From the NCBI GenBank assembly GCA_015069295.1, contig SVIW01000001.1, positions 124,001-188,000 on the forward strand: a stretch of DNA of 64,000 nt, in the 5' to 3' direction. A program made the position numbers and the translations under genes. Every line of letters begins with the position of its first letter. The first letter of the stretch is position 1. Of the stretch, positions 51,554 to 59,137 are shown piece by piece. Below the pieces are notes generated by a model. That model was given only the letters and a program-made list of their open reading frames with translations. It did no database searches and was not told the DNA's origin. The DNA comes from Clostridiales bacterium. Its GTDB lineage: Bacteria > Bacillota > Clostridia > Christensenellales > Borkfalkiaceae.

Positions 51554-53456
51554 TGTTCCCACCCCCTTCCGTATTCCACGTTAAAGGCATACCTGCCCCC
51601 TTCGTTTTTACGTCAGCAGCATAGGAAAGCGCCGCGCGAACGAATCCGTCCACGGTATAATCGTTGTCCAAAAGGACATTCCTTGTCTTTAATTTTTCGG
51701 TAAGCCGAGCGCAGAAGGGTACGTCTAACCCCAACGCGCTTAAAGAGTCTACTTTTTCAAACAACGCTTTGGGGGTATCTACCGCCACGATTTTTCCTTC
51801 CGAGAAAATCGCCGCGCGGTTGCAGTTTTCTGCAATTTCGTCCATATCGTGCGAAACGATAACCACCGTTTTGCACCAATCTGCGTGGATTTTATGGAGC
51901 AAAGACATAATTTCCGCTTTGCCAAGCGGGTCTAACCCGGCTGCGGGTTCGTCCAAAACGAGAATTTCGGGTTTCGTTACGATAACTCCCGCAATCGCCA
52001 CACGGCGGCGCTGTCCGCCCGAAAGCTCGAACGGGGAGCGTTTTTTTATCTCTTCATAATCAAGCCCGACCGTCTCGACGGCTTCTTTTACCGCCGCTTT
52101 AAGTTCTTCGTCCGCAACGTCCTTTTTAAAATTTTTCAACCCGAACGCAACGTCTTCAAAAACCGATTCGGCGAACAGCTGATGTTCGGGGTATTGGAAA
52201 ACCATACCGACTTTGCTACGCAAAGCACGGAAATCCGTCTTTTTATCCGTCAAATCGAACCCGTTGACCTTTAAAATTGTCTTGGGCAAAATCGGCGCGC
52301 CCTTTTTGGGCTTCTTCTCTTTGTACTTTTTCTCCGCCGTCGGCACTTTCAAGAGGGCGTTTAAATGCTGCACGAAGGTGGATTTACCGCTACCCGTATG
52401 CCCGATAATGCCGAAAAAGTCCCCCGCTTCGATTTGTAAATCGACGCCGTTTAAGGCAAACGTCGCAAAGGGAGATTTTGCATTGTAGACGTAGGAAAGA
52501 TTTTCACAAACGATTTTCCCAATTTCCCCGTCCTTTTCTTGAAGGACTGCAATCGGTTCGTTTTCCTTTTCCGTTTGGGAAATCTCAAAACGGCTTTTTA
52601 ACGCCGCGCAAAGATTGTCGGCGATACTCTCTTCATCCACGCCGTCCGCGACGGGTAAGCCGCCTGCCGCCAAACCGCGACACACCTTAACGGGTCTTGG
52701 CAACGCCAACGAATAACTCTCTAAGCCCTGTTCGTTTGTTAAAATTTCTTCGGGTTTGCCCTGCAACACAATTTTGCCTTTGTGCATAACCACCGCTCGG
52801 TCGGCAAGCAACGCTTCTTCGGGAAAGTGCGTAATCAGCAAAACGGTAATTTTTTCCTCTCGGTTAAGGCGTAACACGACGTCCATAACCTCTTTCCTGC
52901 CGCGGGGGTCTAACATTGCCGTCGCTTCGTCCAAAATCATCACGCGAGGTTTCAACGCCAATACGCCCGCAATGGCAATACGCTGTTTTTGCCCGCCCGA
53001 CAGTCTTGCGGGAGTGGCGTGGCGAAATTCCGTCATTCCAACCGCGTTCAACGCAAACTCGATACGTTCGCCGATTTCCTTTCTCGGCACACCGATATTT
53101 TCAGGACCAAACGCAATATCGTCCTCGACGATAGAGGCAACCGTCTGGTTGTCGGGGTTTTGAAAAACAATACCGACTTGTTTGCGAATGTCAAACAGCT
53201 TTTTCGAGTCTTGCGTATCTTCGCCAAATACCGTAATTTTTCCGTCGTTAGGGGTCAACAGCCCGTTGCACAAACGCGCAAGGGTAGATTTTCCGCTGCC
53301 GTTGTGCCCCAATACGGCGACAAATTCCCCTTCTTCCAAAGTGAAATCGACTCCGTCGAGCGCATAAGAACCCTCGTCGAAAAGGCCGTCTTGCTTTTCG
53401 GTCTCCTCGTCGTTTTCGTATGAAAAATATACTTTCTCGAATTTAATCGCTTCCAT
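51546..53456 (-). CDS. ECF transporter ATPase, EcfA1 and EcfA2 fused in one chain
   Basis: 636 residues with two complete ABC ATPase modules. Module 1: Walker A GHNGSGKST (50-58), QNPDNQ (99-104), LSGGQ (152-156), Walker B MILDEATAMLD (173-183). Module 2: Walker A GHTGSGKST (352-360), QYPEHQLF (421-428), LSGGQ (478-482), Walker B ILVLDEPAAGLD (498-509). The QNPDNQ and QYPEHQ Q-loops are those of EcfA1 and EcfA2, normally separate genes of about 280 residues. An acidic linker (about 265-312) joins them, and module 2 has a Lys-rich insert (375-392). It powers vitamin or metal uptake with EcfT encoded next. Confidence 0.92.
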   Translation of the reverse strand: MEAIKFEKVYFSYENDEETEKQDGLFDEGSYALDGVDFTLEEGEFVAVLGHNGSGKSTLARLCNGLLTPNDGKITVFGEDTQDSKKLFDIRKQVGIVFQNPDNQTVASIVEDDIAFGPENIGVPRKEIGERIEFALNAVGMTEFRHATPARLSGGQKQRIAIAGVLALKPRVMILDEATAMLDPRGRKEVMDVVLRLNREEKITVLLITHFPEEALLADRAVVMHKGKIVLQGKPEEILTNEQGLESYSLALPRPVKVCRGLAAGGLPVADGVDEESIADNLCAALKSRFEISQTEKENEPIAVLQEKDGEIGKIVCENLSYVYNAKSPFATFALNGVDLQIEAGDFFGIIGHTGSGKSTFVQHLNALLKVPTAEKKYKEKKPKKGAPILPKTILKVNGFDLTDKKTDFRALRSKVGMVFQYPEHQLFAESVFEDVAFGLKNFKKDVADEELKAAVKEAVETVGLDYEEIKKRSPFELSGGQRRRVAIAGVIVTKPEILVLDEPAAGLDPLGKAEIMSLLHKIHADWCKTVVIVSHDMDEIAENCNRAAIFSEGKIVAVDTPKALFEKVDSLSALGLDVPFCARLTEKLKTRNVLLDNDYTVDGFVRAALSYAADVKTKGAGMPLTWNTEGGGNNA

Positions 53457-53529
53457 AATCCCGTTCGTATACCTTCTTTTCTCTTAAAAAGTTCTTTATA
53501 AAGTGCTTGTGCAGCGACACGCTCTGTTT

Positions 53530-53558
53530 ATTATAACAAATATTTTCGTCAAATACAA
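53530..53558 (-). promoter_or_regulatory. Promoter of the ecf-truA operon
   Basis: TTGTAT (53558-53553), 17-base spacer, TATAAT (53535-53530) on the minus strand, 74 bases before the fused ATPase gene. Confidence 0.6.
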
Positions 53559-53652
53559 TGAAAATGGGGTGAAATTCTGTTTTTTAAGCGAAAAAATTTC
53601 CTTCTTTTTGATTTATATAAATCAAATATAAGCATCTTTTTGCCTCACAAAC

Positions 53653-53681
53653 AGAAAAAAGGACGGTTTTTTTCCGTCCTT
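53653..53681 (-). terminator. Terminator after the ComEC-like MBL gene
   Basis: AAGGACGG (53681-53674 on the minus strand with 53666-53659) stem of 8 bp, A-rich loop, then TTTTTT on the minus strand. Confidence 0.8.
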
Positions 53682-53710
53682 AAACAACAATAAACGCGTA
53701 CCTGCCCCAC

Positions 53711-54736
53711 TCATTTTATGTTTTGCATTTGGTATTTCCCGTTTTTATACAGCGTTGCCATCGTATGTCCGTCTACGTCGGTACGATAATAATTTATTCC
53801 CACCGAAGTCAATTTCGACAACAACGTAGGCGCGGGGTGTCCGTATTCGTTCCCCTTACCGCAAGAAATTATCGCCGTTTGCACGTGCAGATACTTTAAA
53901 AATTCTTCTGAAGTAGCGTCTGCGCTGCCGTGGTGAGAGACCTTAATAATTTCCGTACTGTCCAAGCAAACCCCACGCGCCTGCCAATAACCCTTTTCAT
54001 CGTCCTTCCTCAGGCGTTCTTCGACGGAAGCGGGCGCGTCGCCCGTAAAAAGAACGCTACTGCCTTGATAATCCAGCCAAACGATACCGCAATATAAATT
54101 TTCATCTTCTTGACTAAGCTCGTTTTTCAACCCGGTTATATATTCTACGTCCTCTTCGTAAGGGTATAAAAAGCACAAGGTATAGGGATAGCGTGCGTCT
54201 TGAGAAGTGATATTGGAAATCTTCCGCGAGGTATATTGCCAACGGCAATCCGTATCGCTTAAAGCTGCGTAAAATTCGGCGTATTCAGTATTCGCTTCAG
54301 GCAACGATGGGGGCAGGTATGCGACGAACACGTCAAAATACTCCAATACCTTATCCAATCCGCCGCAATGGTCCTTATCGGCGTGCGTTACGAGAAGATA
54401 ATCGATTTGTTCGATATCCAGCGCGTTTAAATAGCGGAGTAAAGATTTTGTTGCTTCTTCGCTACCGTCTCCGCCGTCGATAAGAAAATTCCTGCCGTCG
54501 GGCAATTCGATAAGGGTTGCGTCGCCTTGCCCTACGTCGATGAAATGCACACGGAGCTCCCCTGCTTTTCTTTCGGGCACGTCGGGCTTATCCACGTAAT
54601 ATTTCCAACTGTCGGGCGGAACGAACGCCGCAAAAATACACAATCCTGCAATACATAACAAAAGGATACCGAGCACAACCCGTTTGACGATTTTTAACCG
54701 TTTCTCAACCTTGAGTTTTTCTGCTCTGTATCCCAT
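53711..54736 (-). CDS. Membrane-anchored ComEC-like MBL-fold hydrolase
   Basis: 341 residues. A basic N-terminus and one hydrophobic span (VVLGILLLCIAGLCIFAAFV) precede an MBL domain that begins ELRVHFIDVGQGDATLIELPDG, the signature of the C-terminal domain of ComEC/Rec2. Metal motif THADKDHCGG (H-x-D-x-D-H) and later KVSHHGSADA and SCGKGNEYGHP follow. The domain is expected outside the cell. Free-standing versions are common in Clostridia; suggested roles are nuclease or hydrolase activity, but the substrate is not known. It is not ComEC itself, having no competence channel domain. Confidence 0.82.
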   Translation of the reverse strand: MGYRAEKLKVEKRLKIVKRVVLGILLLCIAGLCIFAAFVPPDSWKYYVDKPDVPERKAGELRVHFIDVGQGDATLIELPDGRNFLIDGGDGSEEATKSLLRYLNALDIEQIDYLLVTHADKDHCGGLDKVLEYFDVFVAYLPPSLPEANTEYAEFYAALSDTDCRWQYTSRKISNITSQDARYPYTLCFLYPYEEDVEYITGLKNELSQEDENLYCGIVWLDYQGSSVLFTGDAPASVEERLRKDDEKGYWQARGVCLDSTEIIKVSHHGSADATSEEFLKYLHVQTAIISCGKGNEYGHPAPTLLSKLTSVGINYYRTDVDGHTMATLYKNGKYQMQNIK

Positions 54737-54764
54737 TGTTTCTTTCGTACCTTATTTTCTTTTT

Positions 54765-55601
54765 TCAGCGTATCGGTTTTGCCTGCGCTTTTTCAATCGA
54801 TTTATACACTTCTTCCAAAGCCGAGCCGTCGTAATCTTCAATCCGTCCCGCGTCCGCAAGATTGGAGATATTGGGGTCTAACGGCATACGCGCAACGGCG
54901 GGAATTGCGTATTCTGCAGCGATCGCCTTGGCTTTGCTCGCCCCGAAAACCTCGATTTTTTTACCGCAATCGGGGCAGGAAAGATAGCTCATATTTTCCA
55001 CTAACCCCAAAACGGGAACGTGCATAATATTTGCCATATTCACCGCTTTTTCCACGACCATTTTTACCAAATCCTGCGGCGTGGTAACGATAACGATACC
55101 CGAAATGGGAATGCTTTGGAATACCGTCAGCGGCACGTCGCCCGTTCCCGGCGGCATATCGATAAACAGCAAATCGACGTCCTTCCAAATTACGTCCGTC
55201 CAAAACTGCATAACCGTACCCGAAATGACCATTCCGCGCCAAATCACGGGAGAAGTTTCCTCGTCAAGCAATAAATTCATAGACACCATTTGCATTCCCG
55301 AGGGCGACAATACGGTATTGATACCCTTTTCATCCCCCGTAATACGGTCTTTTACCCCGAACATATGCGGGATAGAAGGCCCCGTAATATCCGCGTCCAT
55401 AATCCCTACCGAAAGCCCTTGCTTTTGCGCAAACGAAGCAAGTAACGAAGTCGTCAACGATTTTCCAACCCCGCCTTTTCCGCTGACAACGCCGATGATT
55501 TTTTTCACCGAAGATTTCTCGTGCGGTTTTTTTAATAAACTTTCCGTTTTTCTCGAAGCGCACTCGGACGAGCAGCTCGAGCAATCGTGTGAACATCCCA
55601 T
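54765..55601 (-). CDS. Mrp/NBP35-type iron-sulfur cluster carrier ATPase
   Basis: 278 residues. P-loop with the deviant Walker A VSGKGGVGKS near 39-48, DADITGPSIP, DMPPGTGDVPL, and a C-terminal CPDCGKK pair (C-x2-C) that binds a bridging [4Fe-4S] cluster. The N-terminus MGCSHDCSSCSSEC carries a cysteine cluster like eukaryotic NBP35. It carries or delivers Fe-S clusters. The ATG at 55601 is chosen because AAGGATG lies eight bases ahead and the promoter at 55625-55654 leaves a 17-base leader; the frame's first ATG at 55613 would leave almost none. Confidence 0.93.
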   Translation of the reverse strand: MGCSHDCSSCSSECASRKTESLLKKPHEKSSVKKIIGVVSGKGGVGKSLTTSLLASFAQKQGLSVGIMDADITGPSIPHMFGVKDRITGDEKGINTVLSPSGMQMVSMNLLLDEETSPVIWRGMVISGTVMQFWTDVIWKDVDLLFIDMPPGTGDVPLTVFQSIPISGIVIVTTPQDLVKMVVEKAVNMANIMHVPVLGLVENMSYLSCPDCGKKIEVFGASKAKAIAAEYAIPAVARMPLDPNISNLADAGRIEDYDGSALEEVYKSIEKAQAKPIR

Positions 55602-55624
55602 ATAAGTTACCATCCTTTTCCAAT

Positions 55625-55654
55625 ATTATACAACTTTTTTTATAACAATGTCAA
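55625..55654 (-). promoter_or_regulatory. Promoter of the mrp-type gene
   Basis: TTGACA (55654-55649), 18-base spacer, TATAAT (55630-55625) on the minus strand. Confidence 0.8.
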
Positions 55655-55758
55655 CCGTTGGATTCTTTAAAAAACCTCAAAAAGACGATTCTGTCCACTT
55701 TTTGACAAAAACTCCCTTCCATAATCGCCAAACCTCGCAAAAAAGCAAGTAAAAACGG

Positions 55759-55787
55759 TTGCAATCCATATAAAAATGATGTATAAT
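55759..55787 (+). promoter_or_regulatory. Promoter of the SRP RNA gene
   Basis: TTGCAA (55759-55764), 17-base spacer, TATAAT (55782-55787), 6 to 7 bases before the presumed RNA 5' end. Confidence 0.78.
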
Positions 55788-55793
55788 AAATAA

Positions 55794-56027
55794 GCTGCGC
55801 GTAGGCGGGGAGTTAGCGGCACCCTATATCTGCAATCCGCTATAGCAGAGCCGAATGCCTTTCTCGACGGAGTTTATGGGAGGTTTGCGCGCCGTAAGGA
55901 ATGTTGATAGCAAGGTCTTATGCAACGTAATGCCGTGAACCGTGTCAGGACAGGAATGTAGCAGCTCTAAGCGGATGTTTGCGTGTGCCATAAGGTAGCT
56001 TTGCAGGAGTCACCTGCGGCGTTTCCG
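55794..56027 (+). ncRNA. ffs: Signal recognition particle RNA, large Gram-positive type
   Basis: The 5' part (GGCGGGGAGTTAGCGGCACC, then CTGCAATCCGCTATAGCAG) is the clostridial-type Alu domain. The SRP54-binding helix 8 is at about 55943-55965: TGTCAGG, a short ACA/TGT stem closed by the GGAA tetraloop (55953-55956), and AGCAGC. It is followed by GTGCCATAAGGT and a 3' end that pairs with the 5' end (GCGTAGG with CCTGCGG). It guides ribosomes with secretory proteins to the membrane through Ffh and FtsY. The exact ends are estimated. Confidence 0.92.
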
Positions 56028-56092
56028 CTTCGGTAAATTTCGGCAAAAAAGGATCGCGCAGTTTTTTTTCGCCGTTTTTTATTTAAAAAACG

Positions 56093-56131
56093 GAAGCGCT
56101 ATCGGAAAACCTAGTTTTTCGGTAGCGCTTC
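56093..56131. terminator. Strong 17-bp hairpin downstream of SRP RNA
   Basis: GAAGCGCTATCGGAAAA (56093-56109) pairs with TTTTTCGGTAGCGCTTC (56115-56131), two G-U pairs, loop CCTAG. On the minus strand CCGTTTTTT follows, so it probably ends dinB transcription; on the plus strand only TTTATCTT follows. Confidence 0.65.
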
Positions 56132-56161
56132 TTTATCTTCACGACAAAAAAATTTCTTTTC

Positions 56162-56192
56162 CCGTCGATAGAAACAGTATCGGCGGTTTTTT
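56162..56192 (+). terminator. Plus-strand terminator without an obvious plus-strand gene
   Basis: CCGTCGATA (56162-56170), 7-base loop, TATCGGCGG (56178-56186), then TTTTTTAATTTTT. The minus strand has no T run, so it ends plus-strand transcription: SRP RNA read-through or another small RNA. Confidence 0.75.
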
Positions 56193-56220
56193 AATTTTTA
56201 TACAGCTTTTTTTAATTTTT

Positions 56221-57462
56221 TTAAGTTTCCTCTTTTTTTCCGCGAATATCCAGACCGTTTAGTTTTTCGTCTTCCATTACTACCCCGCGCTGCACGGTCG
56301 AATAACCGTATTTTTCGCGCAATTTCGCCACCGCTTCTTCCGCACGCTCTCGTTTTTGATACCCCGATTTCTCGCCCTCTAAAAGCGAATCAATAGTCAA
56401 CTGTTCGACGTGATAATCAAATCCCGAAAGCGTAATCCCTAACAATCGTACTTTCTTATCCGTTGGATATTGACGGCAAAACAATTCGAACGCAGCCTTG
56501 GCGATATCTCCGCAAAGCGCCGTAGCAGGTATTTTCGTTTGCCACGAATAAAATTTTAATTCGGGATCGCGCACGACGATATGCACCGTATTTGCGCGCC
56601 CGACGTCCGCCGCACGCAAACGCGCGGCTACGCTTTCCGCAAGGGCGTAAAACCAACGTTTTACATCCTCCTTAGAGGAGATGTCTTTCGATAACGTCGT
56701 CGAATTCCCTATCGATTTTACATCCTCTTTTTTCTTCTCCGATTTTACGGGTTCAACGTCTTCGCCACGCGCGTAAACGCGTAACTGCCTGCCTCGTTTT
56801 CCAAATCTTTCCGATATCCAAGACTCGTTAGAATTCGCCAAATCGCCTATCGTTTTTATCCCTAATTTTTGAAAACTTTCCGCCGTCGCCTTTCCCACGA
56901 ACAGCAAATCGGTTACGGGCAAGCCCCATATTTTTTCTTTAAAGTCTTCCCTGGAAATTTCAGTAACGGCGTCCGGTTTTTTCATTTCGGAAGCAAGCTT
57001 TGCAAAAACCTTATTAAAGCTGACGCCTATCGATACGGTTAATCCTAACTCCGCCTTTACGTCCGCGCGAATTTTTTCGGCAATTTCCCGACCGCTGCCG
57101 AAAAGAAAGGTACTTTCCGTCATATCCATCGCACATTCGTCAATGCTACATTCTTCAATACAATCGGTATACCGACCGTAAATTGCCACGACTTTCTCCG
57201 AATAGCGTTTATAATCGTGATAATGCGACCCGACCATCTGTACGTCAGGACATTTTTTTAGTGCCGAATATACCGTCTCCGCCGTTTTAATCCCGTATCT
57301 CTTCGCCTCCTCGTTTTTCGCCAAAACGATACCGTGCCGCTCTTTCGGATCACCGCAAACAATCAGCGGTTTTCCTGCCAAAGACGGGTTTTTCGCTATT
57401 TCCACCGAGGCAAAAAAGTTGTTGAGGTCAGAATATAAAATTACCCGTTCCCGCTTTTCCAT
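56221..57462 (-). CDS. dinB: DNA polymerase IV (Y family)
   Basis: Error-prone translesion polymerase, 413 residues. Catalytic motif I YSDLNNFFASVE near 10-21, GIVLAKNEEAKRYG, and motif III CSIDECAMD near 108-116 with the D-E pair. The thumb helix-hairpin-helix (LGIKTIGDLANS) and the little-finger domain (STTLSKDISSKEDV) follow. Somewhat longer than the minimal family, with a Lys/Glu-rich insert at the linker (VEPVKSEKKKEDVKSIGN). AAGGAGG precedes the ATG. No LexA box was recognised, so SOS control is not shown. It lies 36 bases downstream of the thioredoxin-reductase-like gene and may share its transcript. Confidence 0.94.
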   Translation of the reverse strand: MEKRERVILYSDLNNFFASVEIAKNPSLAGKPLIVCGDPKERHGIVLAKNEEAKRYGIKTAETVYSALKKCPDVQMVGSHYHDYKRYSEKVVAIYGRYTDCIEECSIDECAMDMTESTFLFGSGREIAEKIRADVKAELGLTVSIGVSFNKVFAKLASEMKKPDAVTEISREDFKEKIWGLPVTDLLFVGKATAESFQKLGIKTIGDLANSNESWISERFGKRGRQLRVYARGEDVEPVKSEKKKEDVKSIGNSTTLSKDISSKEDVKRWFYALAESVAARLRAADVGRANTVHIVVRDPELKFYSWQTKIPATALCGDIAKAAFELFCRQYPTDKKVRLLGITLSGFDYHVEQLTIDSLLEGEKSGYQKRERAEEAVAKLREKYGYSTVQRGVVMEDEKLNGLDIRGKKEET

Positions 57463-57498
57463 CTTTACCTCCTTTTTTATTTCAATGCGTACCTGCCC

Positions 57499-58365
57499 CT
57501 ATCCTTTCAAAAACGTACTGACGGAATGAGCGGCAATATTCCCTTCTCCCACCGCCTTGGCGTATTGGTAAGGTCTGCCCGTACAATCGCCTGCGGCAAA
57601 TAAACCTTTGATATTCGTAGACATATCCCGCTCCACGAGAACGTGTCCCTCTGCCGTTTTTAAGCCCCCGACAAGCGCGGCGGGAGAAACGCTTTCCCGC
57701 AACATAAAAACGCCGTCCACGGACAATTCTTGCTCCTCTGCCCCAGCAGGCGCAGAGAATACAAGCTTTTCCACCCGCATTTTTCCGTCGATTTTCTTGG
57801 GCATTTTGAGTATCTTTTCAATATTTTCCCGTTCAATTTCCACCCCTTTATAGAGGGGGATAAGATAGACCTTTTTTGCAAAATCGGCAAGATAGCCAAT
57901 TTCGTGTTCAAGCCTTTTAGAAGTACAAACGACGGCGATGGTTTTTCCCTTATATAAAAACCCGTCGCAGGTGGCGCAATAACTAACCCCGCGCCCTAAA
58001 AAAGAGTCTTCGCCCTCGATTTGTTTTACCGCCTCAACCCCGCACGCAAGGATTACCGTCTTCGATTCATAGCTGTTTCCCGCCTGCGTTAAAATAGTAA
58101 AGCGGTCTTTCAACGCGTACACGCCTGCCACCTTTTCTTCCGTAATGGCGATATCTGCTTCTTTTAACTGCGCCGTTAACGCCTCGACGAAGCTTTTTCC
58201 CGAAACGTTTGAAAGTCCCGGATAATTGCGAATAAGCTCTGCTTTTGCAATTTTTTCGCTTAACGTACTTACGCCAAATAAAAGAAACGTCTTTCCGTTT
58301 GCCTGCAAGGTCAACGCCGCAGAAATCCCTGCCGTACCGCTGCCGATGATAATACAATCTAACAT
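57499..58365 (-). CDS. Thioredoxin reductase-like flavoprotein lacking the NADPH motif
   Basis: 288 residues from the ATG at 58365 (AGGAG upstream). FAD-binding GSGTAG (8-13), redox pair CATCDG (C130, C133), and the C-terminal FAD segment GLFAAGDCTGRPYQYAKA are intact. The second dinucleotide site, which should read GGGDSAxEEA, is KTIAVVCTSKRLEHEIGYLA (141-160), and the HRRDxFRA motif is replaced by PLYKGVEIERE. This looks like NADPH-independent relatives such as ferredoxin-dependent flavin thioredoxin reductases. The electron donor is inferred. No thioredoxin gene is adjacent. Confidence 0.82.
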   Translation of the reverse strand: MLDCIIIGSGTAGISAALTLQANGKTFLLFGVSTLSEKIAKAELIRNYPGLSNVSGKSFVEALTAQLKEADIAITEEKVAGVYALKDRFTILTQAGNSYESKTVILACGVEAVKQIEGEDSFLGRGVSYCATCDGFLYKGKTIAVVCTSKRLEHEIGYLADFAKKVYLIPLYKGVEIERENIEKILKMPKKIDGKMRVEKLVFSAPAGAEEQELSVDGVFMLRESVSPAALVGGLKTAEGHVLVERDMSTNIKGLFAAGDCTGRPYQYAKAVGEGNIAAHSVSTFLKG

Positions 58366-58387
58366 ACCCGTTCTCCTAAGTAAAAAC

Positions 58388-58416
58388 AGTATACCACCTT
58401 TTCTTGAAAAAATCAA
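58388..58416 (-). promoter_or_regulatory. Promoter of the thioredoxin reductase-like gene
   Basis: TTGATT (58416-58411), 17-base spacer, TATACT (58393-58388) on the minus strand, 23 bases before the ATG. It excludes the longer frame reaching 58416. Confidence 0.78.
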
Positions 58417-58433
58417 CGTTTAAAGCGCAATTA

Positions 58434-58484
58434 GCAAAAAAACGACCCGTTGGCCTACCATACGGTTTAAAGCCCAACGGGTCG
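58434..58484 (-). terminator. Terminator after the Big2-like lipoprotein gene
   Basis: CGACCCGTTGG (58484-58474 on the minus strand) pairs with CCAACGGGTCG (58453-58443), an 11-bp stem with a 20-base loop, followed by TTTTTTT. Ends the exported-protein gene series. Confidence 0.85.
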
Positions 58485-58492
58485 CAAAAATA

Positions 58493-59125
58493 TTAAGAAT
58501 TTAACGCTGCGTATACAATTACAGGAATCTTCAAAGTCGCCTGACCGTCTTCGTAGTTCGCCGTTATCGTAACCGTCGCGTTGCCTTCGCCAAGCGCAAC
58601 GACCTTGCCGTTTTCCACCTTAGCAACGCCCTCGTTTTCCACGCTATACGTTACTTCAGCGCCCTCCACGACCTCGTCGCCAAGTTTTACCTCTGCCCGT
58701 AACTCGAACGTATCGCCGACGTACAGACTAAGTTCTTCGTGCGCAACCGCAATCGAGAGCATAGGCGTCGTTTCTTCCGCAGAAACGGTAATAAGGCATC
58801 TTGCAACGGAGTCCCCAAACGAGGCGTAGCAAATCGTTTCCCCTTCTGCAAGCGCCGTAACAACCCCTTTATCGGATACCTGCGCAATCTCTTTATCACG
58901 GATTGACCAGAACACGAATACGTTGTTTTTAGAGGCAACTACTTCCAGTTGTACCGATTCGCCAACAGCCATAAAGACTTCATTTTCAACAAACTCAACG
59001 GTTATCTCCTGTTTGGGCGAACTCGATTGGCTTATCTCATTTTGCGATTCTTCCTCTTCTCCGCAAGCAGCAAAACAAAACAAGCCTATCAGCACCGTCA
59101 AGATACAATATAATATCTTCTTCAT
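58493..59125 (-). CDS. Lipoprotein with two bacterial Ig-like (Big2) domains
   Basis: 210 residues. Signal peptide with lipobox FAAC, mature from C21, then an acidic linker. Two Ig-like repeats: about 45-115 (VEFVENEVFMAVGESVQLEV ... VSDKGVVTALAEGETICYASFG) and about 122-205 (LSIAVAHEELSLYVGDTFEL ... VENGKVVALGEGNATVTIT). The V-x-x-GxGxAxI/V-TI strands are typical of Big2 domains, which serve as spacers or adhesion modules in surface proteins. It follows the DUF4838-like gene by 12 bases and ends at a terminator. Ribosome site GGAGG. Confidence 0.78.
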   Translation of the reverse strand: MKKILYCILTVLIGLFCFAACGEEEESQNEISQSSSPKQEITVEFVENEVFMAVGESVQLEVVASKNNVFVFWSIRDKEIAQVSDKGVVTALAEGETICYASFGDSVARCLITVSAEETTPMLSIAVAHEELSLYVGDTFELRAEVKLGDEVVEGAEVTYSVENEGVAKVENGKVVALGEGNATVTITANYEDGQATLKIPVIVYAALNS

Positions 59126-59137
59126 ACAATCCTCCTA

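Noticed and set aside
53711-54736. Full ComEC competence protein
   Set aside because: Only one N-terminal span and the MBL domain are present; the channel domain and other com genes are absent.
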